Assembly: GCF_019754935.1 (NCBI RefSeq)
Contig: NZ_JAGSOA010000001.1
Coordinates: forward strand, 372,001-436,000
Reading direction: 5' to 3'
Length of the DNA: 64,000 nt
Origin: Corynebacterium parakroppenstedtii
GTDB lineage: Bacteria > Actinomycetota > Actinomycetes > Mycobacteriales > Mycobacteriaceae
This document shows positions 25,827-36,800 of the stretch, one piece after another; the stretch's first letter is position 1, and every line of letters starts with the position of its first letter. The position numbers were made by a program, and so were the translations under genes. The notes under the pieces are model-generated. The model did no database searches and had not been told where the DNA came from. It saw only the letters and a list, made by a program, of their open reading frames with translations.

Positions 25827-26123
25827 AAAAACCACCTTTCTGGAAAATCTCCACACAAAGCATTGCGGAAATAAAACTTTACTGGAGAAATGCTGACAAA
25901 GCGTGAAACCTATCGCGTGTCCATCACTAAAACTAATTACTTTAGGTAAATAACGTACCTGACTAGCAATGGCGATGACACTGAAATCGGAACAATCCCG
26001 CGATCGGACGGCGGCACAGACCCGGCTGCACGGCGCTTATTGATAACGGTGCTCTACCGGGCTCACCGATAACGCCCTTTACCGTCGCGGGCAACCACTA
26101 CCCCGCCCCCGGGTTCCGATGCT
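25827..26123. other. Spacer between glnD and the acyltransferase gene
   Basis: About 300 bases with no gene that I can support. It should contain the acyltransferase promoter and the end of the glnD transcript. Only a short CGGTG/CACCG inverted repeat near 26047-26070 is visible, too weak to call a terminator. Confidence 0.3.
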
Positions 26124-28397
26124 TTAATCACCGAGGGCGTGCCGAATCCGCATCACCGCAGCGTCCTTCTCTTTACGAGTCAGCCCCGGCTTCACACCAA
26201 ACTGATCGACGACCGTATCGGCAAACGTCGAGACCGTTGCCCAACGAAGCTCCGGAAGAACACCAATCACCGCAGCCAAAACCCCTAAACGATCCCGTGC
26301 GCGAACCTCGAGAATATCGCCATTCCACACCAGTTCAGCATCATCTTTGGTGAACGGAAGACGCGTTTGTCGGGACTTCTGTTGCGCGTAAAGCGACTGA
26401 AGAACGGAGTTATCGGGCTTACCCTCATGCACCGGATGCAGGGCAAACATCGCAACGGTCTGGGTCAACCCCTTGTCGGTGGGCTCATCACACATGATGC
26501 GGGCTTGTAGGATGTGCCACTTGCGGTCGAGCATCAGGTTGATGACACGCTGAAGCGCGGAGGGGTCGTCGTCGTCAAGGATTAAGCGCCAAAAGTGCTT
26601 GTCATCCTGCATTTCGACCGGCGCAGAAGTCTCCTTCAGGTCAACGACGTCGGCCGCGAAGTCAGGGTGCTGCACGGGTGCAATCCGCATCTGCGACCGA
26701 GCCACGCGGGCGAGGCGTCGGACAGAAGCGGCAGCTCGCGGAGTCCAGACGGTGGGACCAGTCCCCTGAGCATCGCACGCGGTGAGTACCTCGAGAAGAT
26801 CGAGAGCCAAGGGGATGCTATCGACGCAATCGACCAGCTCACGCGCGGTCTCTGGATCATTGGGATCCCGGTTCAGGGCCAGCCGCATGAGATCCGTATG
26901 GTGAGCAACCAACACTTCCAGCACGCGAGCATCAGCGGGATTGAGGCCCATACGCCGGGCAGCATCTTTGACCATCCGAGCACCGACCACACTGTGGTCC
27001 TCGGGATTATCCTCATCCCCCGTTTGCTTGCCCAGATCGTGATACAAAGCAGCAAGCAGGAGCAGATCGGGGCGCGGCACATGAATCGTGTTCTCCGCCG
27101 CTTGCTTCACCACAGCGAGCGCGTGCTTATCCAAGGTCAACACGTGGGTTCGTTCGCGCGGCATGACTCCGCGAATACGGCGCCAACCTGGCACGATGGG
27201 CTCCCAGAGGTCATGCCGATCCATGGCTTCGACGACGTCGTTCGTTCGATCCCCGCCCGCAAGGACCGCACAAAAATCAGAGAGTGCCGACGACGGCCAG
27301 GGCTCAGGCAACCGAGGGCATGACTCCAGGCGCGCCCATACGGCTTCACCGACGGGGAGACCTGTTCTCGCAGCGGTAGCTGCTACGCGTAGAGGAAGGC
27401 CGGGATCATCCATCTTCACCGAGCGAGCTAAAGCGATCTGCCCATTGTGATCAACCACGCCTTCGTCGAGAGGACGACGGATGGGGCGACGAAGGGCCGT
27501 ACGTGACGGTAGCGCCGCGCGTGCCGTCGAAAAGCCAATAGTCAAAGCGGCGTCGATGTTTCGTGCCGCGGCGGCGACTTCTTCGGATAACGCGTAGCGG
27601 TCACCGCGCCCCATGGCGACGGCGATATCGGCGGCAAACTCGGGATCCAGGATGTCGCGGGCACGACGGATGGAATCATGCAAGAGTGCGCGTACGTCTA
27701 ATAACAGCTGGTAGTCCGTATCAGACACGGTGGCATTGGCCACCTGCGCGAGGGCGAGCGCACGCAATAGCTGTGCGTCACGAAGTCCACCGCGGCCGTG
27801 CTTGAGATCTGGCCGGGTCATCGCGACCACGGACCCGGAACGGTGCCACCGCGATGCTGCGGAGGCAACCAAAGAGTCAAAGCGTTGAGGAATGGAGGTC
27901 CGCCAATCCGCCATGATTTTGGCCCTGGCGGAGCTAGCGAGTTCTTCGTCGCCGGTGACAAAACGAAGGTCCACCAACGATAGCGCGGCGGTCATGTCCG
28001 CCGATGCCGTCGAGATCATGCCCGACACAGTCCGCACGGAATGATCGAGCGGAATGTTGCGATCCCACAGCGGATACCACACCGATTCTGCGACCGACGC
28101 CACCACATCCGATTTGATGCCATCCGCGTGCAGGAGCGTCACATCGAGATCGGAATAATGAGTCATTTCGCGACGGGCAAAAGACCCCGTTCCACACAGC
28201 GCGAAACCATCCGGCAAGTCGCACTGGCTGAGCATCTCCTCATACGAGGCCGTGACTGCCTCGCGTACCAACGCCGGCGACGACGAAAGGCCGTCTGAAT
28301 TACGCGCCGCTGAATTACTCCCAGTCAGCTGCCCTGAAGGCGCACTTGGCTCGTGCCGCACCCCGGCCAATCGCTGTCCTCTACTTGTTACGCCCAC
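26124..28397 (-). CDS. glnD: [Protein-PII] nucleotidyltransferase / removing enzyme GlnD
   Basis: Senses nitrogen state and modifies GlnK. The N-terminal nucleotidyltransferase motif is GSFARREMTHYSDLD (residues 71-85), the HD domain has LYHDLGKQTG, and the C-terminus carries ACT domains (VRARDRLGVLAAV and a preceding LQARIMCDEPTDKG). In corynebacteria the enzyme adenylylates rather than uridylylates GlnK (established in C. glutamicum). The GTG at 28397 leaves a three-base gap to glnK; a TTG at 28370 with GAGGA upstream is a possible alternative start. It is the last gene of amtB-glnK-glnD. Confidence 0.94.
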   Translation of the reverse strand: MGVTSRGQRLAGVRHEPSAPSGQLTGSNSAARNSDGLSSSPALVREAVTASYEEMLSQCDLPDGFALCGTGSFARREMTHYSDLDVTLLHADGIKSDVVASVAESVWYPLWDRNIPLDHSVRTVSGMISTASADMTAALSLVDLRFVTGDEELASSARAKIMADWRTSIPQRFDSLVASAASRWHRSGSVVAMTRPDLKHGRGGLRDAQLLRALALAQVANATVSDTDYQLLLDVRALLHDSIRRARDILDPEFAADIAVAMGRGDRYALSEEVAAAARNIDAALTIGFSTARAALPSRTALRRPIRRPLDEGVVDHNGQIALARSVKMDDPGLPLRVAATAARTGLPVGEAVWARLESCPRLPEPWPSSALSDFCAVLAGGDRTNDVVEAMDRHDLWEPIVPGWRRIRGVMPRERTHVLTLDKHALAVVKQAAENTIHVPRPDLLLLAALYHDLGKQTGDEDNPEDHSVVGARMVKDAARRMGLNPADARVLEVLVAHHTDLMRLALNRDPNDPETARELVDCVDSIPLALDLLEVLTACDAQGTGPTVWTPRAAASVRRLARVARSQMRIAPVQHPDFAADVVDLKETSAPVEMQDDKHFWRLILDDDDPSALQRVINLMLDRKWHILQARIMCDEPTDKGLTQTVAMFALHPVHEGKPDNSVLQSLYAQQKSRQTRLPFTKDDAELVWNGDILEVRARDRLGVLAAVIGVLPELRWATVSTFADTVVDQFGVKPGLTRKEKDAAVMRIRHALGD

Positions 28398-28400
28398 TTG

Positions 28401-28784
<384 letters not shown>

Positions 28785-28839
28785 TTAAATCTGTTTCTTG
28801 TGCCCATACACCGTACGCCATTCGCCGGATCAACAACGC

Positions 28840-30198
28840 CTATCGAATGTCCATCCCGACGAAGTCATACGCGGTCTCGCTATGCATGGCGAAATCAATT
28901 CCGCCTCGTTCAGCGGAATCGTCGATACGCCAGCCCATCGCAGCAGAGAGAATCGTTCCGATGATTGTGGTGATGATGGCCGTGAACACCATCGCGACAA
29001 CCGCGATAACCACCTGAATGATGAATAGTCGGAAGCCATCTGCACCGCCGCCGGTCAACAGCCCGGCGTGGTCTTTCGCTAGCAGACCGACGCCGATCGT
29101 TCCCCAAATACCGGATAAGAGGTGAACACCGACGACGTCTAAGGAGTCGTCAAACTTGAGTTTGTACTTGAGGCCGACTCCGTAAGCTGACACCACGCCA
29201 GCGACAGCACCGAGGATGATCGATGTCACAGGTGTCAAGTCTCCACAGGCCGGGGTGATAGCAACCAGACCAGCAACGACGCCGGAAGCCGCGCCTAAGG
29301 AGGTGGCGTGTCCGTCTCGTATGCGCTCGACGGCAAGCCAGGCCATCATGGCAGCGCAGGCTGCGACCGTCGTGTTGACCCAGGCCAGAGCAGCATTGCC
29401 GTCGGCGGCGAAGGCGGAACCGGCGTTAAAGCCGAACCAGCCGAACCACAGGAACGTCGTGCCGATCATGGTGAGGGGAAGGTTGTGGGGGCGCTGAGGG
29501 GCTTTCAAGAAATCACGCGACTTGCCCACGATGAGGGCCAAGACGAGGCCTGCAACACCGGCGTTGATGTGGACCACTGTTCCGCCGGCGAAGTCGATAG
29601 GGGCGATTTTCGCGACTTTTTCGCCGTCGTCCATCGTCGTCCCGAATAGCCATGCAGCAATGCTGTGTTCGGAATCGGACAGCAAGCCGCCGCCCCACAC
29701 CATGTGGGCCAAGGGGAAGAACGCGAAAGTGACCCACAGCACCGAAAACACGAGCCAGGTGGAGAATTTCACACGGTTGGCAAGCGAACCAGAGATGAGC
29801 GCTACCGTGATCACCGCGAATGTCAGCTGGAACGCGACGTCGATAATTTCAGGGTAACCATTGCTACCCGTGGGGAATGTTCCGTCGTCGGACGGGAGAA
29901 TTCCTCGCAGCCCGAAGTTGGTGAACGGGTTGGCGAAGATGCCGCCGATGTCGCCGCTGGAATACGACATCGAGTATCCCCACAGCACGTAAATAACTCC
30001 GATTGCCCCGAGAGCCCCGAATGACATCATCATCATGTTGAGGGTGGATTTTTGACGTGACATTCCGCCATAGAAAAAGGCGACAGCTGGCGTCATTAAC
30101 AACACCAGGGATGCACTAATGAGCATCCACGCGGAATTGCCAGCCGTCACACCACTCTCCGTTGCCGAAGCGGCAAGAACTACTTGGTCGACGAGCAC
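28840..30198 (-). CDS. amtB: Ammonium transporter AmtB
   Basis: Trimeric ammonium channel with eleven transmembrane segments. Features include TPAVAFFYGGMSRQKS (Phe gate region), the WGGGLLSD block, FAGGTVVHINAG with a conserved pore histidine, and late GVHLLSGIWG with the second. The start is the GTG at 30198, which has GAGAGGAG six bases ahead; a longer frame begins with TTG and lacks this. 452 residues. Transcribed with glnK and glnD. In C. glutamicum such operons are repressed by AmtR; I did not find a convincing AmtR site upstream. Confidence 0.95.
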   Translation of the reverse strand: MLVDQVVLAASATESGVTAGNSAWMLISASLVLLMTPAVAFFYGGMSRQKSTLNMMMMSFGALGAIGVIYVLWGYSMSYSSGDIGGIFANPFTNFGLRGILPSDDGTFPTGSNGYPEIIDVAFQLTFAVITVALISGSLANRVKFSTWLVFSVLWVTFAFFPLAHMVWGGGLLSDSEHSIAAWLFGTTMDDGEKVAKIAPIDFAGGTVVHINAGVAGLVLALIVGKSRDFLKAPQRPHNLPLTMIGTTFLWFGWFGFNAGSAFAADGNAALAWVNTTVAACAAMMAWLAVERIRDGHATSLGAASGVVAGLVAITPACGDLTPVTSIILGAVAGVVSAYGVGLKYKLKFDDSLDVVGVHLLSGIWGTIGVGLLAKDHAGLLTGGGADGFRLFIIQVVIAVVAMVFTAIITTIIGTILSAAMGWRIDDSAERGGIDFAMHSETAYDFVGMDIR

Positions 30199-30591
30199 AC
30201 GAGACTCCTCTCGCAGGACTCCACGCAAGAGGCTAGCAGCGCAAATGGGACGATATTCACGCGCGTCGGCACCTCAAGCGGAAAGCCTGATTGTGGGCAG
30301 ATAATTATTCGGGGCATTCACGCTCGGCACGTCGACAGTGATTGTGAGTTTTCACTCCACGGGCAAGGAGGTGATGCCTACAGAAAAAGCATGGTTATCT
30401 CGTGTTTCCGACGTCGCAGTATGACGTTTCATTCGTGTGAAATAAAACCCATATTGTTTCGCTTTTGTTACGAGGGAGATGTTCGCTGGAGTATGCAGTG
30501 GGGATTTTTCACGCAATACGACAGGGACGCGTTAGAACAGCGGGACGGAATAACTGCGCAGCGTGATTTCGGGGTTACGTGATGACATACG
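30199..30591. other. Upstream region of amtB
   Basis: About 390 bases between amtB and the terminator of the neighbouring esterase gene. No gene is supported. It must contain the amtB promoter. I looked for a match to the corynebacterial AmtR box and saw none that I would call. Confidence 0.35.
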
Positions 30592-30620
30592 CGAAAACCC
30601 CAGGTGATGAACCCGGGGTT
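30592..30620 (-). terminator. Probable terminator after the SGNH esterase gene
   Basis: AACCCC (30596-30601) pairs with GGGGTT (30615-30620), plus two more pairs across a mismatch. On the minus strand the stem ends in GGGGTTTTCG. It lies 34 bases past the esterase stop. Confidence 0.6.
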
Positions 30621-30653
30621 ACCTTTAGTGCGACAGCTTGTTAGGGCTATAGC

Positions 30654-31556
30654 TTAGAGCCTGGCCGTAATTTGCTGCGCCATGTTGTCTACACCTTGGT
30701 AGGTCATGTGCATGGACATTGCAGCGTTGTTGCCGTTGGTCTCAATCAGACCTGAAACCCAGTTTTCCCGGCCGGGGGCACACGTACTGTGTCCCACAGT
30801 TGATTCGGCCATATCAAGGTAAGTGCCACCGTTACGCTCTGCAGCCGACGACTGCTGGCGCTTAATAATGTTGAAAGCGTTCTGGAACCCGAAGCCAGGA
30901 GTGTTGAACGGGCGAGCATCGCCAGCCTGAATCCAGCACATCATATTCGGATCGTCAGGCGCAGTGAGCTGGGGGTAGGACAAGAAGATCAGCTTGGCGT
31001 TCGGGGCAGCTTCACGGATGCGATGCGCAGCCTTGTCCAGCTCTGCGCCAGCTTCAGCCTCATGAGCAGGATCCTCAGGGGTGAAGCTCCAGGCGTACCC
31101 GGTCTTATAGAAGTCATTGATACCGATCAGAATCGGAACAGCCTGGGTATTCGGGTTCAATGCTCCGCTATCGATTGCCTTGGTCACCAAGGTATCAAGA
31201 CGGTTGGGGTTCAAGTTAGTTTGAGTCGGTGCAGCGGCCAACGTCGCGCCTGAACATGCGTAGTTCTCAACTTTTCGGCCCGAAATAGACTGCAGAACAG
31301 AGCCGACATCGTGCTGGTCGATGGGGCAGCCGGAAGCAGCTGAACCCGTGACAGGAGCAAACCGGGGAGCGACGGGAATGGCAGCTTGAATGTGGTCATT
31401 GAGGAGAGCCAGCTGGTTTGGGGTGGCCATGTACGAATCACCCAACAGCACAATATTGGAGTCTCCCTCAGCTTCGGCTGGGTGAGCAGCTACGGCTACA
31501 CCGGCACCAACAGCAAGAACACCGACGAGGGCAGAGAGCTTTTTAGCTAAGGACAT
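30654..31556 (-). CDS. Secreted SGNH-family esterase
   Basis: Exported hydrolase of 300 residues from the ATG at 31556. The signal peptide is MSLAKKL plus a hydrophobic core, with cleavage after AHPAEA. SGNH blocks: I, NIVLLGDSYMA (Ser41); II, NYACSGATLA; III, ILIGINDFY; V, SMHMTYQG with His283. The usual Asp three residues before the His is not visible, as in some two-residue SGNH enzymes. Six or so cysteines could form disulphides. The family cleaves lipids or cell-wall esters; the substrate is unknown. It stands between ftsY and amtB. Confidence 0.85.
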   Translation of the reverse strand: MSLAKKLSALVGVLAVGAGVAVAAHPAEAEGDSNIVLLGDSYMATPNQLALLNDHIQAAIPVAPRFAPVTGSAASGCPIDQHDVGSVLQSISGRKVENYACSGATLAAAPTQTNLNPNRLDTLVTKAIDSGALNPNTQAVPILIGINDFYKTGYAWSFTPEDPAHEAEAGAELDKAAHRIREAAPNAKLIFLSYPQLTAPDDPNMMCWIQAGDARPFNTPGFGFQNAFNIIKRQQSSAAERNGGTYLDMAESTVGHSTCAPGRENWVSGLIETNGNNAAMSMHMTYQGVDNMAQQITARL

Positions 31557-31832
31557 TTCACTTCTCTTCTTTTTACGGGGGGGAGTTTCCATGTGCCAAC
31601 GCAGTTCGCTAAACGGCGGTGGAACTGGCCTAACACACAGAAAGGCGCCCTGGTTAAGGTGCCGCACTAGTCCGCACGGCCCACTACACAACGGCCTACA
31701 ACGTGTTTCGTTGGAACACGATATATTATTTCATCTGAAAAGCATAGGTTGCAGAATGAGCTTTTCACGCTGCCTATTCGGGTGCTGACGCGACCGGTAG
31801 ACGCACAATCATCACCGGCCACGGCCATATTC

Positions 31833-33785
31833 TTACCCGAGCAGTGCGTCAACGAATCCCTCAACCTCAAACGGGGCTAAATCGTCGACGCCCTCCCCCA
31901 GGCCAACCATCTTCACTGGAACACCGAGCTCTTCCTGCACCTGGAAGACAATTCCGCCCTTGGCCGTGCCATCCAACTTCGTCAAGACCACACCAGTGAT
32001 GTCCACTGTTTCCGCAAAGATGCGGGCCTGGACCAGACCATTCTGGCCGACGGTCGCGTCGAGAACCAGAAGGACTTCGTCCACGACAGCCTTCTTTTCG
32101 ACGACGCGCTTCACTTTGCCCAGCTGATCCATCAAGTTGTTCTTCGTGTGGAGCCGGCCTGCGGTATCCAACACAACGACATCCGCGTGATCGGCGACGC
32201 CGGCGGCTACCGCATCGAATGCCACCGATGCGGGATCGGCACCTTCGGGACCACGCACAGTGCGGGCATTAACGCGACTCCCCCACGCTTCAAGCTGATC
32301 GGCCGCCGCGGCACGGAAGGTATCCGCAGCACCCAAGAGCACGCTGTGTCCCATAGCGGTCAACACGCGTGCCAGCTTTCCGGCCGTCGTCGTCTTACCC
32401 GTGCCGTTCACACCGACAACAAGAATCACAGCCGGCTTGCCCTCATAAGGCATCGCGCGGATAGAGCGATCCATCTCCGGGTGGCACGACTCGATCAAAG
32501 CCTGGCGGAGCAAAGCTCGAGCCTCCTGCTCTGACGAAACACCCTGAGAAGCGATTTTCTCCCGCAGGGAATCGACCACTTTCATCGTGGCCGCAGTACC
32601 CAGGTCCGCCATGACGAGCGTGTCTTCGACGTCTTCCCACGCATCCTCGTCAAGATCGCCGCCGCCCAGAATTCCTAAAACGCCTTTACCGATGGCGTTC
32701 TGAGAACGTGACAGCCGGCCGCGCAGCCGGTGGATACGACCATCGACGGGCTCGGGAGTTTCTGCGGGTTCCTCCAGCTCCGCCTCAGCTACAGCCGCGG
32801 TGCCTTCATCGGTGGATTCCGTGGACGACGGGCGTTCCTCAGCGGTGCTGCTCTCGCGCGCGAGATCAGCTGCTGCTTCCACACCGACAGCAACCGACTG
32901 TGCTGCAGCCGCCGCCTCTTCGGCCTCGGTCTTTTCTTTCTCAGTGAGGGCGCTCTCTGAGAGCCCACTGCTATCCGACGCCGGTTCCTGTTGTGCCGAC
33001 GAGTCCTCAGCTTCGGCGTCATCTGGCTGCGCTGACGATGCAGCGACGACTGGTTCCGCGGGAGACTCTGTCTCCACGGGCTGCGAGGACGATTCAGTCT
33101 CTACCGGCTGTGCTGACGGCTCCGTCTTGTCGTCTTCAACGGCGTTCTCGCTGGTGGCCGATGTCTTCGTTTTTTGTGTTTCGTTTTCGAATGTCTGGTC
33201 GGCCGCCTTAGCCTTGCTGGCCTTATCGGCCTTATCAGCTTCATCAGCCTTGTCAGCCGAATCGTCGACTGCTTCATCAGCAGGAGGAACAACCGGCTCA
33301 TCCTGTTCGCGATCAACGGTTTCCGGGGATTCCGTCACCCCAGCAACGTGATCATCGGGACTCTTCGGTGCTTCGTCGGCACGGGAGTCGTCGGCAGGCT
33401 CAGTCGATTGAGGTGCAGGTTTTTCTGCGTGCGCACTAGTTTCTGACGCAGCAGCCTGTTTGCTCGTCGAGGCGCTATTCTCGGCAGAAACTGGTTCCGG
33501 TTCTTTTTTAGCCTGTTTCGTTTGCCCAAATTCACCGGCGACGACGTCGGCCTGTGACGGCTTGTGCCCCGTCGCAGGCCCAGCTGCGAAATTAAATCCA
33601 CCTTTTGCCTGGTAATTGCCCGAATCGGGACGCTTCTTCTCCTCGGTGTCACTCGCCTTACTTTCGAATGACACCGTGTTCTTTTTACGCCTGTGCAGCC
33701 CAAAAATAATGAGGAGCGCAAGGAGCACCAGGACAACAACAACGCCAACAATGGTCCACAACACAACAGGAGACATAGTGGCCAT
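31833..33785 (-). CDS. ftsY: SRP receptor FtsY with long acidic N-terminus
   Basis: GTPase that docks SRP at the membrane. One N-terminal transmembrane helix (VVLWTIVGVVVVLVLLALLI) precedes a ~310-residue low-complexity region rich in Glu, Asp, Ala and Ser with PVETES-type repeats. The NG domain then shows VVGVNGTGKTTTAGKLARVL, DTAGRLHTKNNLM, and TKLDGTAKGGIV. The length of 650 reflects the disordered A-region, which is common in actinobacterial FtsY. The ATG at 33785 and another three codons later are both possible. Follows the large uncharacterised gene by 63 bases. Confidence 0.96.
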   Translation of the reverse strand: MATMSPVVLWTIVGVVVVLVLLALLIIFGLHRRKKNTVSFESKASDTEEKKRPDSGNYQAKGGFNFAAGPATGHKPSQADVVAGEFGQTKQAKKEPEPVSAENSASTSKQAAASETSAHAEKPAPQSTEPADDSRADEAPKSPDDHVAGVTESPETVDREQDEPVVPPADEAVDDSADKADEADKADKASKAKAADQTFENETQKTKTSATSENAVEDDKTEPSAQPVETESSSQPVETESPAEPVVAASSAQPDDAEAEDSSAQQEPASDSSGLSESALTEKEKTEAEEAAAAAQSVAVGVEAAADLARESSTAEERPSSTESTDEGTAAVAEAELEEPAETPEPVDGRIHRLRGRLSRSQNAIGKGVLGILGGGDLDEDAWEDVEDTLVMADLGTAATMKVVDSLREKIASQGVSSEQEARALLRQALIESCHPEMDRSIRAMPYEGKPAVILVVGVNGTGKTTTAGKLARVLTAMGHSVLLGAADTFRAAAADQLEAWGSRVNARTVRGPEGADPASVAFDAVAAGVADHADVVVLDTAGRLHTKNNLMDQLGKVKRVVEKKAVVDEVLLVLDATVGQNGLVQARIFAETVDITGVVLTKLDGTAKGGIVFQVQEELGVPVKMVGLGEGVDDLAPFEVEGFVDALLG

Positions 33786-33848
33786 TATGTCAGCAACCGT
33801 CGCACTGTGAAGAAGGAGCCACAGGATGTCGTACTATTTGCTGCCTAT

Positions 33849-36800
33849 TTACTTCCTTTTGTGGCCGACAACACCCAGCACCATGGCATCGGCAGAGACA
33901 ATATCCCCGGCGACGAGGTCCGGCAGCATCTCGGCGACACGAGCCCACCCTGCTACTGCTTGTGGGGACAAAGCGCCCATTTTGCCTGCACCGTGGGCTT
34001 CCAAGCGCGCGGCCAAGGCAAAAACGAGAGACACGATGGGAGCCAACGCCCACCGATTGTCGACGGATTCCGTGTCCACTCCCTCTAGGCGATCGAACCG
34101 GACGCGCGCCGCAGCGTACAACTGGCGATTGCTGTGTCGAATCCTCTTCAGCAGTTTCGCAGCCGTGACCATGAGGTCTTCTTCGCCCAAAAGCTGAGTT
34201 AGCTCCTCCCGGTGGGAGAAGGTCTCCAACACGGCCAACAAGCGGGAGTTATCCTCGCTGATCGGGCCTGGCATGATCCCAGCACTATCCAAGAACTGCT
34301 GCAGAATAACCTTCTGCTGAGCCTCGGGCATGCGAGCAATATGAACAGTCGTGGGGTCCAAGCACGCGTTGTCCAAACTCTGATCCCGCCCAGTGGTAAA
34401 CGCTTCAACAGCGCGGTCCCCAACCAAGGAACGGAGTTTCTCCAACGCATTGTTCCGCCCTTGAGCAGGAGTGACGTCAGGGTCAGGAGCCAGGTCGCTT
34501 GCCGCATTCGTGTCGTCGCCATTGTCGCCGCCATCACCATCGTCGCCGTCGGACGATTCGGACGATTGCTCCGCAGCTTCCTCCGCAGCAACCATCGCCG
34601 CATCCCAACGCTCAACCTCAGCTAAGGCTCCCAAAGCGCCGATCCACGGAGCTGCCGACCCTTGGGAGGTCAACGACTCTGAATCAATCGCAGTGGGATC
34701 GAACGCCGACCGAACGAGCCCGCTCGAGATCAACACACTCGGACGCTTCGATGCGTCGACAAGCGATTGAGCCAAGCCCACCAACGCAACACTCGGCTTA
34801 GACAGGAAGGCGTCACGGACCACTTCAGCACCGCGAGGCAATGACGTGAACGCTCGCGAATCTGACATCCAGCCCGCTTGCAAGTCCCACAGCAAACTGA
34901 AGGTTTCGGCGCCGCCTTCGATTTCTTTCGATTCGCCGGCCAAGAAGGCGCTCAACGAATCGAGCCCGTGGCCCGTCGCATATCCTGGCTGATCCACCAT
35001 GACAGCTTGGAGGCCTGGACGCGCCGGCGCGCGCAAGTTTTCGCTGACATCCGCGCAATAAACCTGAACAACCAGGGGCCCGACGTTGCGAAGCTCCTCG
35101 GGCAAGGTCGCTTCACCTTCGACGACACGAACGCTCAAGGCGCGGCGCCACGGAGCCGTCGTCGGCCACATCCACAAACCCAGCGGACGGCCATCGGGCG
35201 AGCCCTTGACCACCGCGACCGAGGTCTCATCCCCCGGAGCCTTGTCCGCCGAGACGACCACGGTGTCGTCTTTCAGCTCGATCTGCCATTCCGGCGTGGG
35301 AGCTAACGTCACAAGGCGGACCGATGTGCTCTTCCGGGTCTCCTCATCTACCCAGCTCAGTTCGATACTTCCGCCAGACTGCGAGGCAAGCGCGTGCGCA
35401 AAGTCCTTCAAGGGGATGCGCCAGGTCATGCCGTCCCACGTGATCATCTTCTTCGTGCGCACCGGGGACCCGTGATGATTCCTCGCGGTAATCACCGGTT
35501 TGTGAAGCTCACTGCCCGTGCGGACACGCAAGAACATCTCGCCGTTCAACTCGGACCCCGCGCACACCAACGGCGTCGACCGCCATCGAGCTTCCTCGCC
35601 TTTGAGGGGAACTTGGAAGCGCAGCCGAGGAGGCGTCACCACGATAGGAAGCAGATCACCGTCATCGGTGCTCACCGTCGCCGAGCCACGCGCCGAATCC
35701 GCGCCGACCTCAACCGGGTTCGGTTCAATCGAGGCGGGCTTTTCCGTCGCCAATTCGACTGACATCGGTGAGAGCCCACCGGCAACCGGGATACGGAAAC
35801 CGTGGTTGTCCTCGAGCGACGTCACCAGGCCTTGGACAATCGCGTACCGGTGGCGGAAGGACTCATTCCGCGGACCACGCAGGCGGACAATGTATTCACC
35901 CGTCCACGGTGATTCATACAGATCGGGGTCAAACACGTAGACGGCGCCACCATCGGCGGGCACCTCGACAGGTTCCGCAGGGGTGACCTCAACACCAGCC
36001 TGACCAGGGCCAGCGTAGGAAGAAATCGATAAATACCAGACCTCATCGGCACCGGACAGCGTCGCCGGGAATTCCGCCAACAGACTTTCAGAATGAACAG
36101 GTAGCCCAGAGACCGACCGAACGTGTGAGCACAACTCGCCCTCGGTGAAAATCACTCTCTGACGAGGATCAACACTGCGCAAGGCCGTGCCGGCAGGCTC
36201 CCCCGGGCGACGCACCTGGAAGGACGCAGCATCATTAACGTCGACGGTCCGAGCAATCCAGCCATTCCAGCCCCGAAGCTCCACTCCATCGTCGGCGGGC
36301 AACGGGGTTTCACGGACAGGGTCGACGATTTCCGCGTCATCGGGCGAAACCACAATGAGGTCCGTGTGGTGGAGCGATACCTTGCTCGTCACGTTGTGGC
36401 CGCGCATCGTGAACGCCAAGAACGGCTCCGAGAGCACAGGGATTGTCCACGAGACCCGACGAACAATTTCCTTGACGACGATTTCCCGGGCGGCTTTGCG
36501 CACGGGGACGTCGAGGATCTCCGAGAAGCCTTCCGTGTCATTGTCATAGCCCGTGCGGTACTCGACGACCTCACCGTCAATAGAGACGCGCCACCGCAGC
36601 TCAACGACGGTTTCGTCCAAGGGCATTTGCGGCAAACGCAGTACCACGCGCTCCCTGTTGACGTCGTAGACCAAGCGCGGCGACGTCTCCCACGACGCCG
36701 TCCCCACCGTCGATAAGCGATCTACTGTGCCCGCGGGGCGTTCGCGTAATTCGTCGACAAGATCTTCAAGAATCAGTAGCGGGACGCGATAGGAGCCGTC

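Noticed and set aside
30199..30480. AmtR operator upstream of amtB
   Set aside because: No segment matched the corynebacterial AmtR consensus well enough to call.
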